From Lysobacter capsici (GTDB lineage: Bacteria; Pseudomonadota; Gammaproteobacteria; Xanthomonadales; Xanthomonadaceae): a DNA stretch of 64,000 bases. Below, one piece after another: positions 1 through 8,416 of this stretch (position 1 is its first letter; each line of letters starts with the position of its first letter). The notes beneath the pieces were generated by a model. It was not told where the DNA came from. It saw nothing but the letters and a program-made list of their open reading frames with translations, and did not search any database. Location: the NCBI RefSeq assembly GCF_014779555.2, contig NZ_CP094357.1, positions 2,790,001 through 2,854,000 on the forward strand, given 5' to 3'. Made by a program: the position numbers and the translations under genes.

Positions 1-397
1 GGCCGATCCGTCGCGCGCCCATCAACGCGGCCAGGCGCACCGCGACATACGGCGAGTTCTGACTGTAATGCAGCGCGCCGTCGGCTTCGGCGTCGACGCC
101 GCCGTATTGGCCCAGGCGAAAGCGCACCACCGGCGGCCGCACCGCGCCGAGTTCGAGCTGGGTGAACAGGACCCGCGCATTGGAGCGCTCGACGAAGGCG
201 TAGCGATCGCCCTTGAATTGCTGGCGCGGGTTGAGCACCACCAGATAGGTCGGATCGAACAGGCGGCCGACGTCGTTGACGCCGATGGTCAGCAGCTCGC
301 GCGGACGCGGCAGCTCCAGCAGCGAGGGGCCGCAGCCGCAGACCACGATCGAGCTGCCGCTTGCCACCGACTTGAAGTCCGCGAGCGGCATGATCAT
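1..397 (-). CDS. Partial Rossmann-like protein (possibly MptE/DUF115-like), truncated by window edge
   Basis: An open frame runs from an ATG at 397 to the window edge, so only the first about 132 residues are visible. The N-terminus has a beta strand and glycine turn, VVCGCGPSL (about residues 18-26), followed by 'VNDV' and 'PTYLVVLN'. This resembles the GxGPSL entry of MptE-like/DUF115 proteins that handle nucleotide-linked substrates. A second in-frame ATG lies at 391. The gene starts 6 nt after the DUF1851 gene, so it is probably the next gene of the same operon. Function is not established; the family guess is weak. Confidence 0.5.
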   Translation of the reverse strand, partial: MIMPLADFKSVASGSSIVVCGCGPSLLELPRPRELLTIGVNDVGRLFDPTYLVVLNPRQQFKGDRYAFVERSNARVLFTQLELGAVRPPVVRFRLGQYGGVDAEADGALHYSQNSPYVAVRLAALMGARRIG

Positions 398-403
398 GGG
401 CCT

Positions 404-952
404 CTACAGTTGCGCCAGCAGCGCCAGGTGTTCGCGGACCTTGACCTTGCGCAGCGATTCGACGCTGCCGTCGCCGCCAAGGGCAATCGCGGGAAAGAAG
501 CCGAAGCATTCGTCGTCGGCCAGCGGCCCCAGCCGCTTGCTCGCGGCGCGAAATGCGGGGCGCAACATGATGTTCTTGAGAAAACCCGGATCGCACAGCT
601 GAGCGTCGAACACGTCGGTCACCTCGGGAAACAGTTCGATGCGCGTGTCCGACCAGACGTTGACGAGGTGGTTTTCTTCACCGTCGCGATGAATGAAGCT
701 GCCGAACGCATCGACCAGGAAGATCGAGTCCGCCGCGCGTGGCTCGCCCCATGCTTCGGCGAGGGGCTTCGCCCAGGTTGGCGTTACCGTTCTGAACAGC
801 CCGTTTTCGTACTGGCCGACACCGTGATCGCGGAAGAATTCGATCAACTCGTCGGGCAGATGCTTGGCCGCGGCGGTCAATTCGGCGGCGTCGGGCTTGC
901 GCGCCGGGGAAGGTTCGCCGTAACGCTCGAGGAAAGTTTTAAAGAGGCTCAT
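404..952 (-). CDS. DUF1851/GAD-like protein, predicted Tdi1-type immunity protein
   Basis: This 182-aa soluble protein has a GAD-like N-terminal half ('FLERYGEP', 'LPDELIEFFRDHGVG') and a DUF1851 C-terminal half ('DECFGFFPAIALGGDGSVE', then 'VKVREHLALL'). That is the domain pair of Tdi1, the immunity protein of the Agrobacterium T6SS DNase Tde1. It lies 27 nt after a protein ending in a Tde1/Ntox15-type domain, so neutralising that toxin in the cytoplasm is the likely role. The start at 952 is preferred because GGAG sits 7 nt upstream. The in-frame ATG at 958 (two residues longer) has GGAG too close. The family call comes from visible motifs; the pairing comes from gene order. Confidence 0.8.
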   Translation of the reverse strand: MSLFKTFLERYGEPSPARKPDAAELTAAAKHLPDELIEFFRDHGVGQYENGLFRTVTPTWAKPLAEAWGEPRAADSIFLVDAFGSFIHRDGEENHLVNVWSDTRIELFPEVTDVFDAQLCDPGFLKNIMLRPAFRAASKRLGPLADDECFGFFPAIALGGDGSVESLRKVKVREHLALLAQL

Positions 953-985
953 TCGCATGCTCCATGAGATTTACTGACGACCGGC

Positions 986-3900
986 TCATATCACCGCTTT
1001 GGTGTTGACTGTCAAGCTGACATTGAGGGTGACGTCCGGCCTTGCATCGGCGGGAATTTTCTCGGCGCCTGCTTCGATCAAGCCGATGCGGTTCTTCGAG
1101 CGCCACTGAGCGCCTATCGAAAAATCAATTCGTGCGTCTCCCAGTTCTTCCTCGATCTCCTTGCCCGAGCCACCGGCGATCTGATCCAGCTTGTGGATGA
1201 CCGCCTTGCTTTCCGCCCAGGTACGAGCCTGGGCCAACGCCGTGGCCGCGTCCAGCGCGGGATTGTCTTTCTTGAGCTGCAGCGCTTTTTCCTGGATCTT
1301 CTTCTCGCGATGTATCGCCGCGAGCCTGTCGCCGGCGGGGTCGCGTCCCTGCGGGCTCTTTTTCTTCGCCTTCTTCTGTTCGGCGAGGCGGTTCTTGAAA
1401 TCGCTTCGCCGCTTGAGGAAGGTTTCGGCGTCGAGCGACTTCAACTCTCCCAGTTGGCCGCGGATCTGATCGCCGAACTCCTTTTCGTCCAGCCCGGTCT
1501 TGCATTTGAAATCAACGGTGACCAGGTCCATCTCGACCTTGGGCTTGGCCACGTCGACTTCGGTGCCGGGGTTGATCTTGGCGCTGATGTGAATGGTCTG
1601 GGTCTTGCCGCTGCCGGCCTTGACCGAGGAGGTCAGTTCCGTCATCCGGTATTTCTTCTTGATCACGCCGAGCTTCTTGTCGAGCTTCTTCGCCGCGATG
1701 GTCTTGTCCTTGGCCAGGGTGGTGGCCTCGGCGACGGCGCGCTTGAGGTCGGCCAGTTTCTCCGTGTCGGTACGCTTGTCGTCTTCCTTCTTCCCGGTCA
1801 ACTTGCCGAACAGCTTCTTGACGAAATCCGCGGCTTTCTTGAGCACCTTGTCGATCGCCTGATCGACCTTGGCCTGCACCTTGGTGATGAAGCCCTTGAT
1901 CTTGGCGCTGATCCCGCCCAGGCCGATCAGCGCGGCCAGGAAGCCGATCAGGATCGGCACCGCGTTGCCCAGCGCCTGTTCGACCTTGCTGATCGCGCCG
2001 CCGATCGAGCCGGTGGCGATGGCGTGGATCGAGTTGATCACCGACTCGACGAATTCCATGATCTGCGCGGCGCGTTCGATCACGAACATCACCACGTTGA
2101 TGATCATCATGATCGCCTGGATGATCGCGCCGGCCGGGTTGAACATCGACACGACCTTGGCCACGGCCTTCTGCACGATGGTGGTGACGATCCAGTCCTG
2201 GATCGCGCCGATCACCATCTCCTTCAGGTTCGACAGGTCGCCCTTGATCTGTTCCCACAGCGCGGCCGGGCCGCCGCCGATCAGGGTCTGCAGGTAACCG
2301 ACCAGTTTCTCGATCACCGTCACCGCGGTCGGGCCGAGCAGCTTCACCGCCTTGGCGCGCATGCGGTCGTAGGTGATGCCGAGCACGCCGAGCACCAGCT
2401 TGAGGATCGAGACCAGCGACAGATCGCCGGGGATCTCGATGCCGGCGCTGGCGAGCGCGCCGAACAGCCACTTCATGAAGCCTTTCTTGAGATGGTCCCA
2501 GATTCTGCCGGCGAACGCTGCGAAGCCGCCCTTGACCGCGGCGATCAGGTTGGACAGGAAGCCGCCGGGGTTGTCGAGGATCAGGTCGATGGTGTCCTGG
2601 CCCTTGCGCAGGATGCCCATCAGCTTGTCCTTGAATTCCATCAAGGCCTTGGCGACTTCGGCGATCTTTTCCTTGGCCTGGGTGACCAGGCCCTTGTTCG
2701 CGTCCTGGATCGCCTTGAGCGCTTCGTCAGCCTTGTCGAAGGCTTCCTTGTACTTCTGCGCGAGGCCTTCGGCGAGCTGCTGTTTCTTGTCTTCGATCCC
2801 GGACTTGAGTTCGCCGAACTTGTCGGCGTACTCGGCGGTGAGCTGCGCGCCGCGCGCGCGCACCGCCGGCGACAGCGCGGCCTGCGCGGCGGCGATCTTG
2901 CCCTGGGCCAGGGCGACATCGTTCTTGGCCGCGGCCAGTTCGCGCTCGACCAGATTGGCGACCTTGACCGCCAATGCGTCCATCGCCGAGGTGAACAGCT
3001 TGCGTCCGGCCTCGTAGAAGCGGTTGACCTCCGGCGGCAGGTCGAGGATCTGGTCCTTGATCCACAGCAGCGAGCCGCCGGGCATCAGCAGGTAGCGCTC
3101 GAGCTTGTACTTGAACAGCGCGTCCTCGACATAGCTCTTCATGCTGTTCAAGGCCGCGTCGGTGCCTTGATCGAACATGGTGTTGACGGTGGTGTCCAGC
3201 GTCTCCAGGCGTTTGTCGACCGCGGCCTTGGCGGTGTTGAAGGTGGTGACGACGAAGTTGGTGAACTTGCTCAGTTCCAGTTCTTCGCGCGCCTTCTGCT
3301 GTTCCTGCTTGGACGCGACCTTGGCCTTGCTGCCGCCCTTGGTCGCCAGCAGGCTGCTCACGCCTTTGCCGGCGACGCCCTTGGCCTGCGCGCCGGCCTT
3401 GCCGAGCGTCGCCGCTTCGCGGCCGCGGTATTGCGCCGGACCGGCGTCGGCTTGTTTGTGCACGGCTTTTTCCGCGCTCATCACCGCCGAGAAACGCGGG
3501 TCGTTGGCGTTGGTCAGGCGGGTTTCGGTCTGCTTGGTCGCTTTCTTGGCGTCGGCGACCTCGGTCTTGCTGTCCTCCAGCGAGACTTCCGCGGCCGGCT
3601 TGGGCGCGGGCATGGCCGCGGCGGCGTCGATCTGCGGCGTGGGCGCGGCGGGTTCGGGCGGAATCGGCGTGACCGGTTTGGCGGCGACGCCGGCTTCCGA
3701 CGGCGCGGCGCTCGAGTTCTGCTTGAGGTCGCCGGTCGCGGCCTGTTTCTGATTGCCCACTTCGCCCTTGAGCGAGCTCTTGATGTCGTTGCCCGAGCCG
3801 CCCTTCATGAATTTTTCGGTGTCGCCCAGGGTCTTGGGCATCACCTTTTCGATTTCCGCGCGCAGCATCGACAGGAAGCTGGCGGTCTGCGGCTTGGGCG

Positions 3901-4117
3901 TGTCGCTTTGTTCGAGCTTGTCGACCTGCTTGGCGCGCGCGCCGGCGGCTTTTTCGTTGGCCGGGCCCTTGGCGGCCTTGGCCGATTCGTCGGACTTGCG
4001 CGACGGCGGCGGGTGTTGCTTGAGCTTGCGGGTGTCGGCCTCGAGCTTGGACACCACGCGTTTATAGCGCGGATCGGAGCGCGGATCGGCTCGCCTGGCG
4101 ATGCGCGCGACGGCCAT
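986..4117 (-). CDS. Large eCIS cargo candidate with C-terminal Ntox15/Tde1-like DNase domain
   Basis: This 1043-aa protein has three parts. Residues 1 to about 270 are Lys/Ala/Pro-rich and low in complexity, suggesting a disordered loading region. The middle is long helices, with strongly hydrophobic stretches at about 659-745 that could be a translocation segment. The C-terminus from about 868 matches Ntox15/Tde1 toxins: 'CKTGLDEKEFGDQIRGQ', then the catalytic HxxD as HKLD at 975-978 within 'HKLDQIAGG', then 'SIGAQWRSK'. Tde1 family members are antibacterial DNases whose HxxD is required. The gene starts 3 nt after the CIS ATPase gene and is followed by a DUF1851 immunity candidate. Cargo status is inferred from position. 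No VgrG, PAAR or signal peptide is fused to it. Confidence 0.8.
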   Translation of the reverse strand: MAVARIARRADPRSDPRYKRVVSKLEADTRKLKQHPPPSRKSDESAKAAKGPANEKAAGARAKQVDKLEQSDTPKPQTASFLSMLRAEIEKVMPKTLGDTEKFMKGGSGNDIKSSLKGEVGNQKQAATGDLKQNSSAAPSEAGVAAKPVTPIPPEPAAPTPQIDAAAAMPAPKPAAEVSLEDSKTEVADAKKATKQTETRLTNANDPRFSAVMSAEKAVHKQADAGPAQYRGREAATLGKAGAQAKGVAGKGVSSLLATKGGSKAKVASKQEQQKAREELELSKFTNFVVTTFNTAKAAVDKRLETLDTTVNTMFDQGTDAALNSMKSYVEDALFKYKLERYLLMPGGSLLWIKDQILDLPPEVNRFYEAGRKLFTSAMDALAVKVANLVERELAAAKNDVALAQGKIAAAQAALSPAVRARGAQLTAEYADKFGELKSGIEDKKQQLAEGLAQKYKEAFDKADEALKAIQDANKGLVTQAKEKIAEVAKALMEFKDKLMGILRKGQDTIDLILDNPGGFLSNLIAAVKGGFAAFAGRIWDHLKKGFMKWLFGALASAGIEIPGDLSLVSILKLVLGVLGITYDRMRAKAVKLLGPTAVTVIEKLVGYLQTLIGGGPAALWEQIKGDLSNLKEMVIGAIQDWIVTTIVQKAVAKVVSMFNPAGAIIQAIMMIINVVMFVIERAAQIMEFVESVINSIHAIATGSIGGAISKVEQALGNAVPILIGFLAALIGLGGISAKIKGFITKVQAKVDQAIDKVLKKAADFVKKLFGKLTGKKEDDKRTDTEKLADLKRAVAEATTLAKDKTIAAKKLDKKLGVIKKKYRMTELTSSVKAGSGKTQTIHISAKINPGTEVDVAKPKVEMDLVTVDFKCKTGLDEKEFGDQIRGQLGELKSLDAETFLKRRSDFKNRLAEQKKAKKKSPQGRDPAGDRLAAIHREKKIQEKALQLKKDNPALDAATALAQARTWAESKAVIHKLDQIAGGSGKEIEEELGDARIDFSIGAQWRSKNRIGLIEAGAEKIPADARPDVTLNVSLTVNTKAVI

Positions 4118-4120
4118 GGA

Positions 4121-6271
4121 TCAGGCGCCCGGAACCGAACGTGCGGTCGAGCGTGCGATCGAGGGCGCAATTGGGCGCGGCTCGCGTTCGGCCACGCGCA
4201 TCGGGCAGTTGCCGCCGATCTTGCGGTACTCGCGCGCCAGCGCGGCCTGCAGGTGCGCGGTGCCGACCGGTCCGCCGCTGCGCAGGGCGAGCAGGCGCGC
4301 GTGCACGACCACGTTGCGCCACTGGCCGCCGCTGAGCGCGCAGCGGCTGGCCGCGTCCTGCAGCCAGGCCTCATCGCAGTCGCTGTCGCCCAGGTGCAGG
4401 CGCACGATTTCGTAGCGCCGCCACGCGTCGGGCGCGCGGAAGTTGATCACCACGTCCATGCGCCGGGCGAAGGCGCGATCGATGCGGTCGGCGGCGTTGC
4501 TGGTGACCACCAGGATGCCTTCGAACGATTCGATCCGTTGCAGCAGGAAATTGGTTTCCAGATTGGCGTAGCGGTCGTGCGAGGAGCCGACGTCGGTGCG
4601 GTTGGCCATCAGCGCGTCGCCTTCGTCGAGCAGCAGCACCACATCGAGTTCCTCGGCGGCGCTGAGCGCGCGGTCGAGGTTCTTCTCGGTTTCGCCGAGG
4701 TATTTGTTGACCGCCGAGGCCAGGTCGATGCGGTATACGTCCTTGCCCAATTCGACCGCGAGCATGCGCGCGGCCAGGGTCTTGCCGGTGCCGCTGGGGC
4801 CGGCGAACAAGGCGCGCACGCCGACCCCGCCCAGCGCGACCGTGGCCGAGGCGCCGGCCAGCGGTTCGCGCCATTGGCAACGGGTGACCAAAGCATCGAT
4901 CTCGTCGCGGGTGAGGTCGTCGACGATCAGTTCGCTCAGCGAACCCTCAGCCGGCAATCGCGTCGCCAGCGTGTCCAGGCGCGCGGTCGGCAAGCCGCGA
5001 CAGGCGCGGCGCAGGTCCTCGCGCAGCGGTTGCTCGCGTTGCGCCAGTCGCGCGAACGCGCTCGCGCTGGCCGCGACTTGACGCAGATGGCCGCTCGACA
5101 GACGCCGCCATCCGGCCAGTTCGCTCAAGCTTTGCGTCGACGCCTGCGGCAGGCATGCGCGCCAATGCGCCAGACGCTGGGTCGGGTCGGGCAGCGGCAA
5201 TTCGACGTCCAGCACCGGCCGATTGCCGGCGCAGGACCAAGCGCCTTGCCGATTGGTGACCACCAGCAAGGGCGCGTCGACCAGGGGCAAGGCGGCCAGT
5301 TGCCGGGTTTCGCCGGGAACCGAATCGGCTTCGATCGCCGGCACCGCGTCGAGCATCGCCGCCAGCACGCCGAACAAGCGCCAGCGGCTTTCGTCTTCGA
5401 ACACGCCCGCATCGGCCCACAGCAGATCCTTGCCGAGCGCTTGCGCGAGCACGCCGGCCAGGGTCTTGCGGCCGTTGCGGACCGCGCCGCGAATTAGCAG
5501 GGTCGGCGCCGCCGCGTCGTTGCGCAGCGCCTGCAACAGCAGCTCGCAATGCAGGTCCTCGTTGGGCGCGATGTAATCGTGCGGCCGCGGCAGCTGCGCG
5601 TGCGGCAGATGCCGCAGCCAGCGGGTCGCGCTGAGTTCGCCGCGCAATCCGTCCCAGACGGCCAACTGCACCGTCGGCGTCCAGTCCGGTCGCGGCGCGT
5701 CCTGATTGGGCAATTGCAGCAGGCCCAGTTCGATCAGTTTGTGCAGCGAACGCCGCACCGGATCGACGCTGTCGCCGCCGTCGTGGTTGCGCCACCAGGC
5801 CATCAACAGGCCGAAGCTGGGGCGGCCGTCGCGGCGCAGGCCGGCGTCGAATCCGCCGTGCCGATCCTGCGCCTGATCGCGTTGGGCGTGTTCGAACAGG
5901 GCGCCGAAACGCGGGTCTTCCTCGATCAGGCCGACCGCGAGCAGCAGTTCCAGGTCCAGGGCGCTCAGGCCGGCGCGTTGCAGGGCGAGCAGCGGCAGGG
6001 TCGTTTGTCCGTCGTGCGCGGCGTGCTCCCAGGCGCTCAGCGCCGCGCGCCAGTGCAGCGCGGGCGCATCGAAGTGGCCCAGCGTGCTTTCGATTTCCTC
6101 GGCATAGTCGGCGAGGAACGGGTGCAACTGTATCGCCGTATCGACATCCTCGGCGCAGGCTTCGATCAGGGTCGCGATCACCGCATACAAGGCGAGCTTG
6201 AGGTGTTGGTCGGGGCGATAGGGGCGGTCGGCGAAGACATCGGCGGCGGACGCGGCGGGCAGGGGGTTCAT
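4121..6271 (-). CDS. AAA+ ATPase of contractile injection system (Afp15-like)
   Basis: This 716-aa protein has a C-terminal AAA+ module. Walker A is GPSGTGKT (491-498), Walker B is 'VVLLLDEGDA' (about 544-553), followed by a sensor-like 'VVTSNAADRIDRAF' and an arginine-finger region 'FARRMDVVI'. The N-terminal two-thirds is a helical regulatory region plus a second nucleotide-binding-like fold. Afp15/Pvc15 ATPases in eCIS clusters have this position and are thought to assist particle assembly or cargo loading. The ATG at 6271 overlaps the preceding stop as ATGA, so translation is probably coupled. A longer open frame upstream exists but is a shadow of the previous gene. Only 3 nt separate it from the cargo gene downstream. 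Confidence 0.85.
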   Translation of the reverse strand: MNPLPAASAADVFADRPYRPDQHLKLALYAVIATLIEACAEDVDTAIQLHPFLADYAEEIESTLGHFDAPALHWRAALSAWEHAAHDGQTTLPLLALQRAGLSALDLELLLAVGLIEEDPRFGALFEHAQRDQAQDRHGGFDAGLRRDGRPSFGLLMAWWRNHDGGDSVDPVRRSLHKLIELGLLQLPNQDAPRPDWTPTVQLAVWDGLRGELSATRWLRHLPHAQLPRPHDYIAPNEDLHCELLLQALRNDAAAPTLLIRGAVRNGRKTLAGVLAQALGKDLLWADAGVFEDESRWRLFGVLAAMLDAVPAIEADSVPGETRQLAALPLVDAPLLVVTNRQGAWSCAGNRPVLDVELPLPDPTQRLAHWRACLPQASTQSLSELAGWRRLSSGHLRQVAASASAFARLAQREQPLREDLRRACRGLPTARLDTLATRLPAEGSLSELIVDDLTRDEIDALVTRCQWREPLAGASATVALGGVGVRALFAGPSGTGKTLAARMLAVELGKDVYRIDLASAVNKYLGETEKNLDRALSAAEELDVVLLLDEGDALMANRTDVGSSHDRYANLETNFLLQRIESFEGILVVTSNAADRIDRAFARRMDVVINFRAPDAWRRYEIVRLHLGDSDCDEAWLQDAASRCALSGGQWRNVVVHARLLALRSGGPVGTAHLQAALAREYRKIGGNCPMRVAEREPRPIAPSIARSTARSVPGA

Positions 6272-8409
6272 GCGCGGTCTCCAGCGCGGTCGGCGCGGTC
6301 GGGGTTGATCGTGTCGAAGCCGGCGGCGTCGAAATGGAAGCGGATGCTGCGCCCGGCCGCGGGGATCCAGCCCGGATCGCGATCCAGGCCGGCGATGCGC
6401 AGCGACAGCGGCAGGCTCGCCAGCGACAGATGCACGTCGATGTGGGTGAGGTCGCAGCGCAGGCGTGCGTGGTGGCGGCAGACCTGCGCAGGAAGATCGG
6501 CGTCGTGCGCATCCAGGCCGAGTGCGCGCGCGATGCGCGCACGCAGGTACGGCAACTGGCGATCGAGCCAACGTTGCGCCGGCCGGCGCGATCCGGCTCG
6601 CGATGGCGAGCGCACAATGCGATGCAGCGTGGCGCCGCGCAGATGCTCGCGCGTGGCGCACAGGTACGCGGCTTGAGCAGCGGGCGACAGCTCGCGATCG
6701 CGCGGCTGATCGAACACGACGAAGCCCTGCGGATGCCACAGACGCAGTCGGCCCGCGTCGGCGCGATAGCCGAGGCGATCGATTTCGCCCCAGGGCCGCA
6801 GCCAGGCGTCCGGCATGGATGTGTCACGGCCGGGATCGAAATCGTCGCCGGGCCGTTGATTTGCGCCGCGGCCAGCTAATTTCGCCAACAGGGCATCCAG
6901 CGGATCGCTACGGAACGAAGCGCCGAACCAGACGCGTCCTATCATCGCCAGCCAGTCCCATGGCGAAAGCGCGATGCCCGGTGTGCGTGGCGAGGTGAAG
7001 TCGCCGTACAGCTCGAGGGCCAGGGCGACGTTGAGCAGATACAACAATCCGCCGAAGTCGGTATCGATGGCGTGTGCGGTGTATTCGTTGCCGACGGACT
7101 CGGGCGACGATGGCGTCGGCGAGCCGTCGATGTGCGTCGCTGGATCGATGACGGGCGCGGAGAGGGTTTCCGTTTCGGCGGCGTCCATGTTCGCCGCGCG
7201 GTCGGACGCGCTCGGTTCGATGGTCGCTTGTGGGTCGGGGTTATTCGCCGCTACGGTTCGTGCCGCCTGCGCGGATGTCGCCGGGAGATCGGCTTGCGTC
7301 GTATTTATGCGTGCCTGGGCCGGACTGTCGGGGAATGGACGATGCGTTTCCCGATCCGGCGAAGCCGCTTCATGCGGTCGGGGTGGTACGGACACGAGCG
7401 TCTGGTTAGCGTCGACGATGCGGATCGGCGACGAAGCGCTTGCTCCCGGGCCGTGTATGGCGCGGGGCGCGGGTTCGTGGCGCTCGGGCGCAGCGGGCTC
7501 GATCGCGTTGACCGCCTGCGAATCGATCCAGCGGTGCAAGGTGTCGACGAATTCCTGGCTGCGCAGCCAGTTCGGGTCGTGCATCGCCACCCGGGCATGC
7601 GCGAGCAGGCGTTGCGCTGGCGCAAGCAGGCGGGCGTCAGGCAACTCGGGCGCGGCGGCAAGCAGCCGAGCAATGGCGCGCGGCGAGACGGAGGGTGAAG
7701 TCGAACCCTGCGCGGCGTGCGCCGCGGCGGTCGTTGATGCCTGCTCTGTCGAAGAGGTAACCGCAACATCCGGGTCAAGCCTTCCAGATGCGACATCGCC
7801 ATTTCGATGGTCGAGATCCAGCGAATGCGAATGCCGTGTCGGGTATTGCACCGACGGCACCGCGTAATCGCGAATCAGCGCATCCAATCCTCGCGCCGCG
7901 TCCGGCTCGGGCAATCGCGCCAACCACGCGACCGCATCGCCGCGGGCGCACAGCATCGCCAGCAACGACACCACGCGCTCGCCATGGTCCAGCACGTGCT
8001 CGCGCAGCCATTGCGTGGGATCGCGTCCTTCGAGCACGCCGGGCCACCACCATCGCTGTGAGACCCGGCCGCGCACTGCGTCGCGGGCCAGGCAGGCGGC
8101 GAGTTCGCCGCGATCGAACCACACCGCCTCGGCCTCGGCGGCGTGTTCGTCCAGCCACGGCCGGCGCGCGTTGCGGCTGTGTTCGTGCAAGGCCTGGGTG
8201 ACCGTGCGCGCCAGTGGGGTGCGCGCGCCGCGCGTGGCGACCAGCCGGCGCACCAGCAACAGGGCGCCGGCGGGCAGGCCGCGCGGCGTCCAGTCGACCG
8301 CGTCGAGCGCGCGTTCCAGCCGCAGCCGGGCGAGCAGGCGATCGCGCTCAGTGCCGCGCAGCGTGACGCTGCGCAGCTGTTTCAGATCGCGATGCGCGTC
8401 CGGCCGCAT
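6268..8409 (-). CDS. Unknown eCIS protein in the tape-measure (Afp14) slot
   Basis: This 713-aa protein has no family I can name with confidence. It is Arg/Ala-rich with an N-terminal helical domain (about 1-185), a long low-complexity Ser/Pro/Thr linker (about 190-430) and a C-terminal domain beginning near 'GGLLYLLNVALALELYGDF' and ending in a short beta region ('HARLRCDLTHIDVHLS'). In Afp/PVC loci the gene immediately before the ATPase encodes the Afp14 tape-measure protein, so this is the positional counterpart. It starts 7 nt after the VWA gene and ends in an ATGA overlap with the ATPase. A length-setting role is inference from gene order only. Confidence 0.6.
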   Translation of the reverse strand: MRPDAHRDLKQLRSVTLRGTERDRLLARLRLERALDAVDWTPRGLPAGALLLVRRLVATRGARTPLARTVTQALHEHSRNARRPWLDEHAAEAEAVWFDRGELAACLARDAVRGRVSQRWWWPGVLEGRDPTQWLREHVLDHGERVVSLLAMLCARGDAVAWLARLPEPDAARGLDALIRDYAVPSVQYPTRHSHSLDLDHRNGDVASGRLDPDVAVTSSTEQASTTAAAHAAQGSTSPSVSPRAIARLLAAAPELPDARLLAPAQRLLAHARVAMHDPNWLRSQEFVDTLHRWIDSQAVNAIEPAAPERHEPAPRAIHGPGASASSPIRIVDANQTLVSVPPRPHEAASPDRETHRPFPDSPAQARINTTQADLPATSAQAARTVAANNPDPQATIEPSASDRAANMDAAETETLSAPVIDPATHIDGSPTPSSPESVGNEYTAHAIDTDFGGLLYLLNVALALELYGDFTSPRTPGIALSPWDWLAMIGRVWFGASFRSDPLDALLAKLAGRGANQRPGDDFDPGRDTSMPDAWLRPWGEIDRLGYRADAGRLRLWHPQGFVVFDQPRDRELSPAAQAAYLCATREHLRGATLHRIVRSPSRAGSRRPAQRWLDRQLPYLRARIARALGLDAHDADLPAQVCRHHARLRCDLTHIDVHLSLASLPLSLRIAGLDRDPGWIPAAGRSIRFHFDAAGFDTINPDRADRAGDRA

Positions 8410-8416
8410 GCCGTGC

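Noticed and set aside
1193..5497. A 1434-residue open frame on the plus strand
   Set aside because: It lies antisense to two recognisable genes and has the Arg/Leu/Gly-rich composition of a high-GC shadow frame. Similar long antisense frames across the eCIS and RND regions were left out for the same reason.
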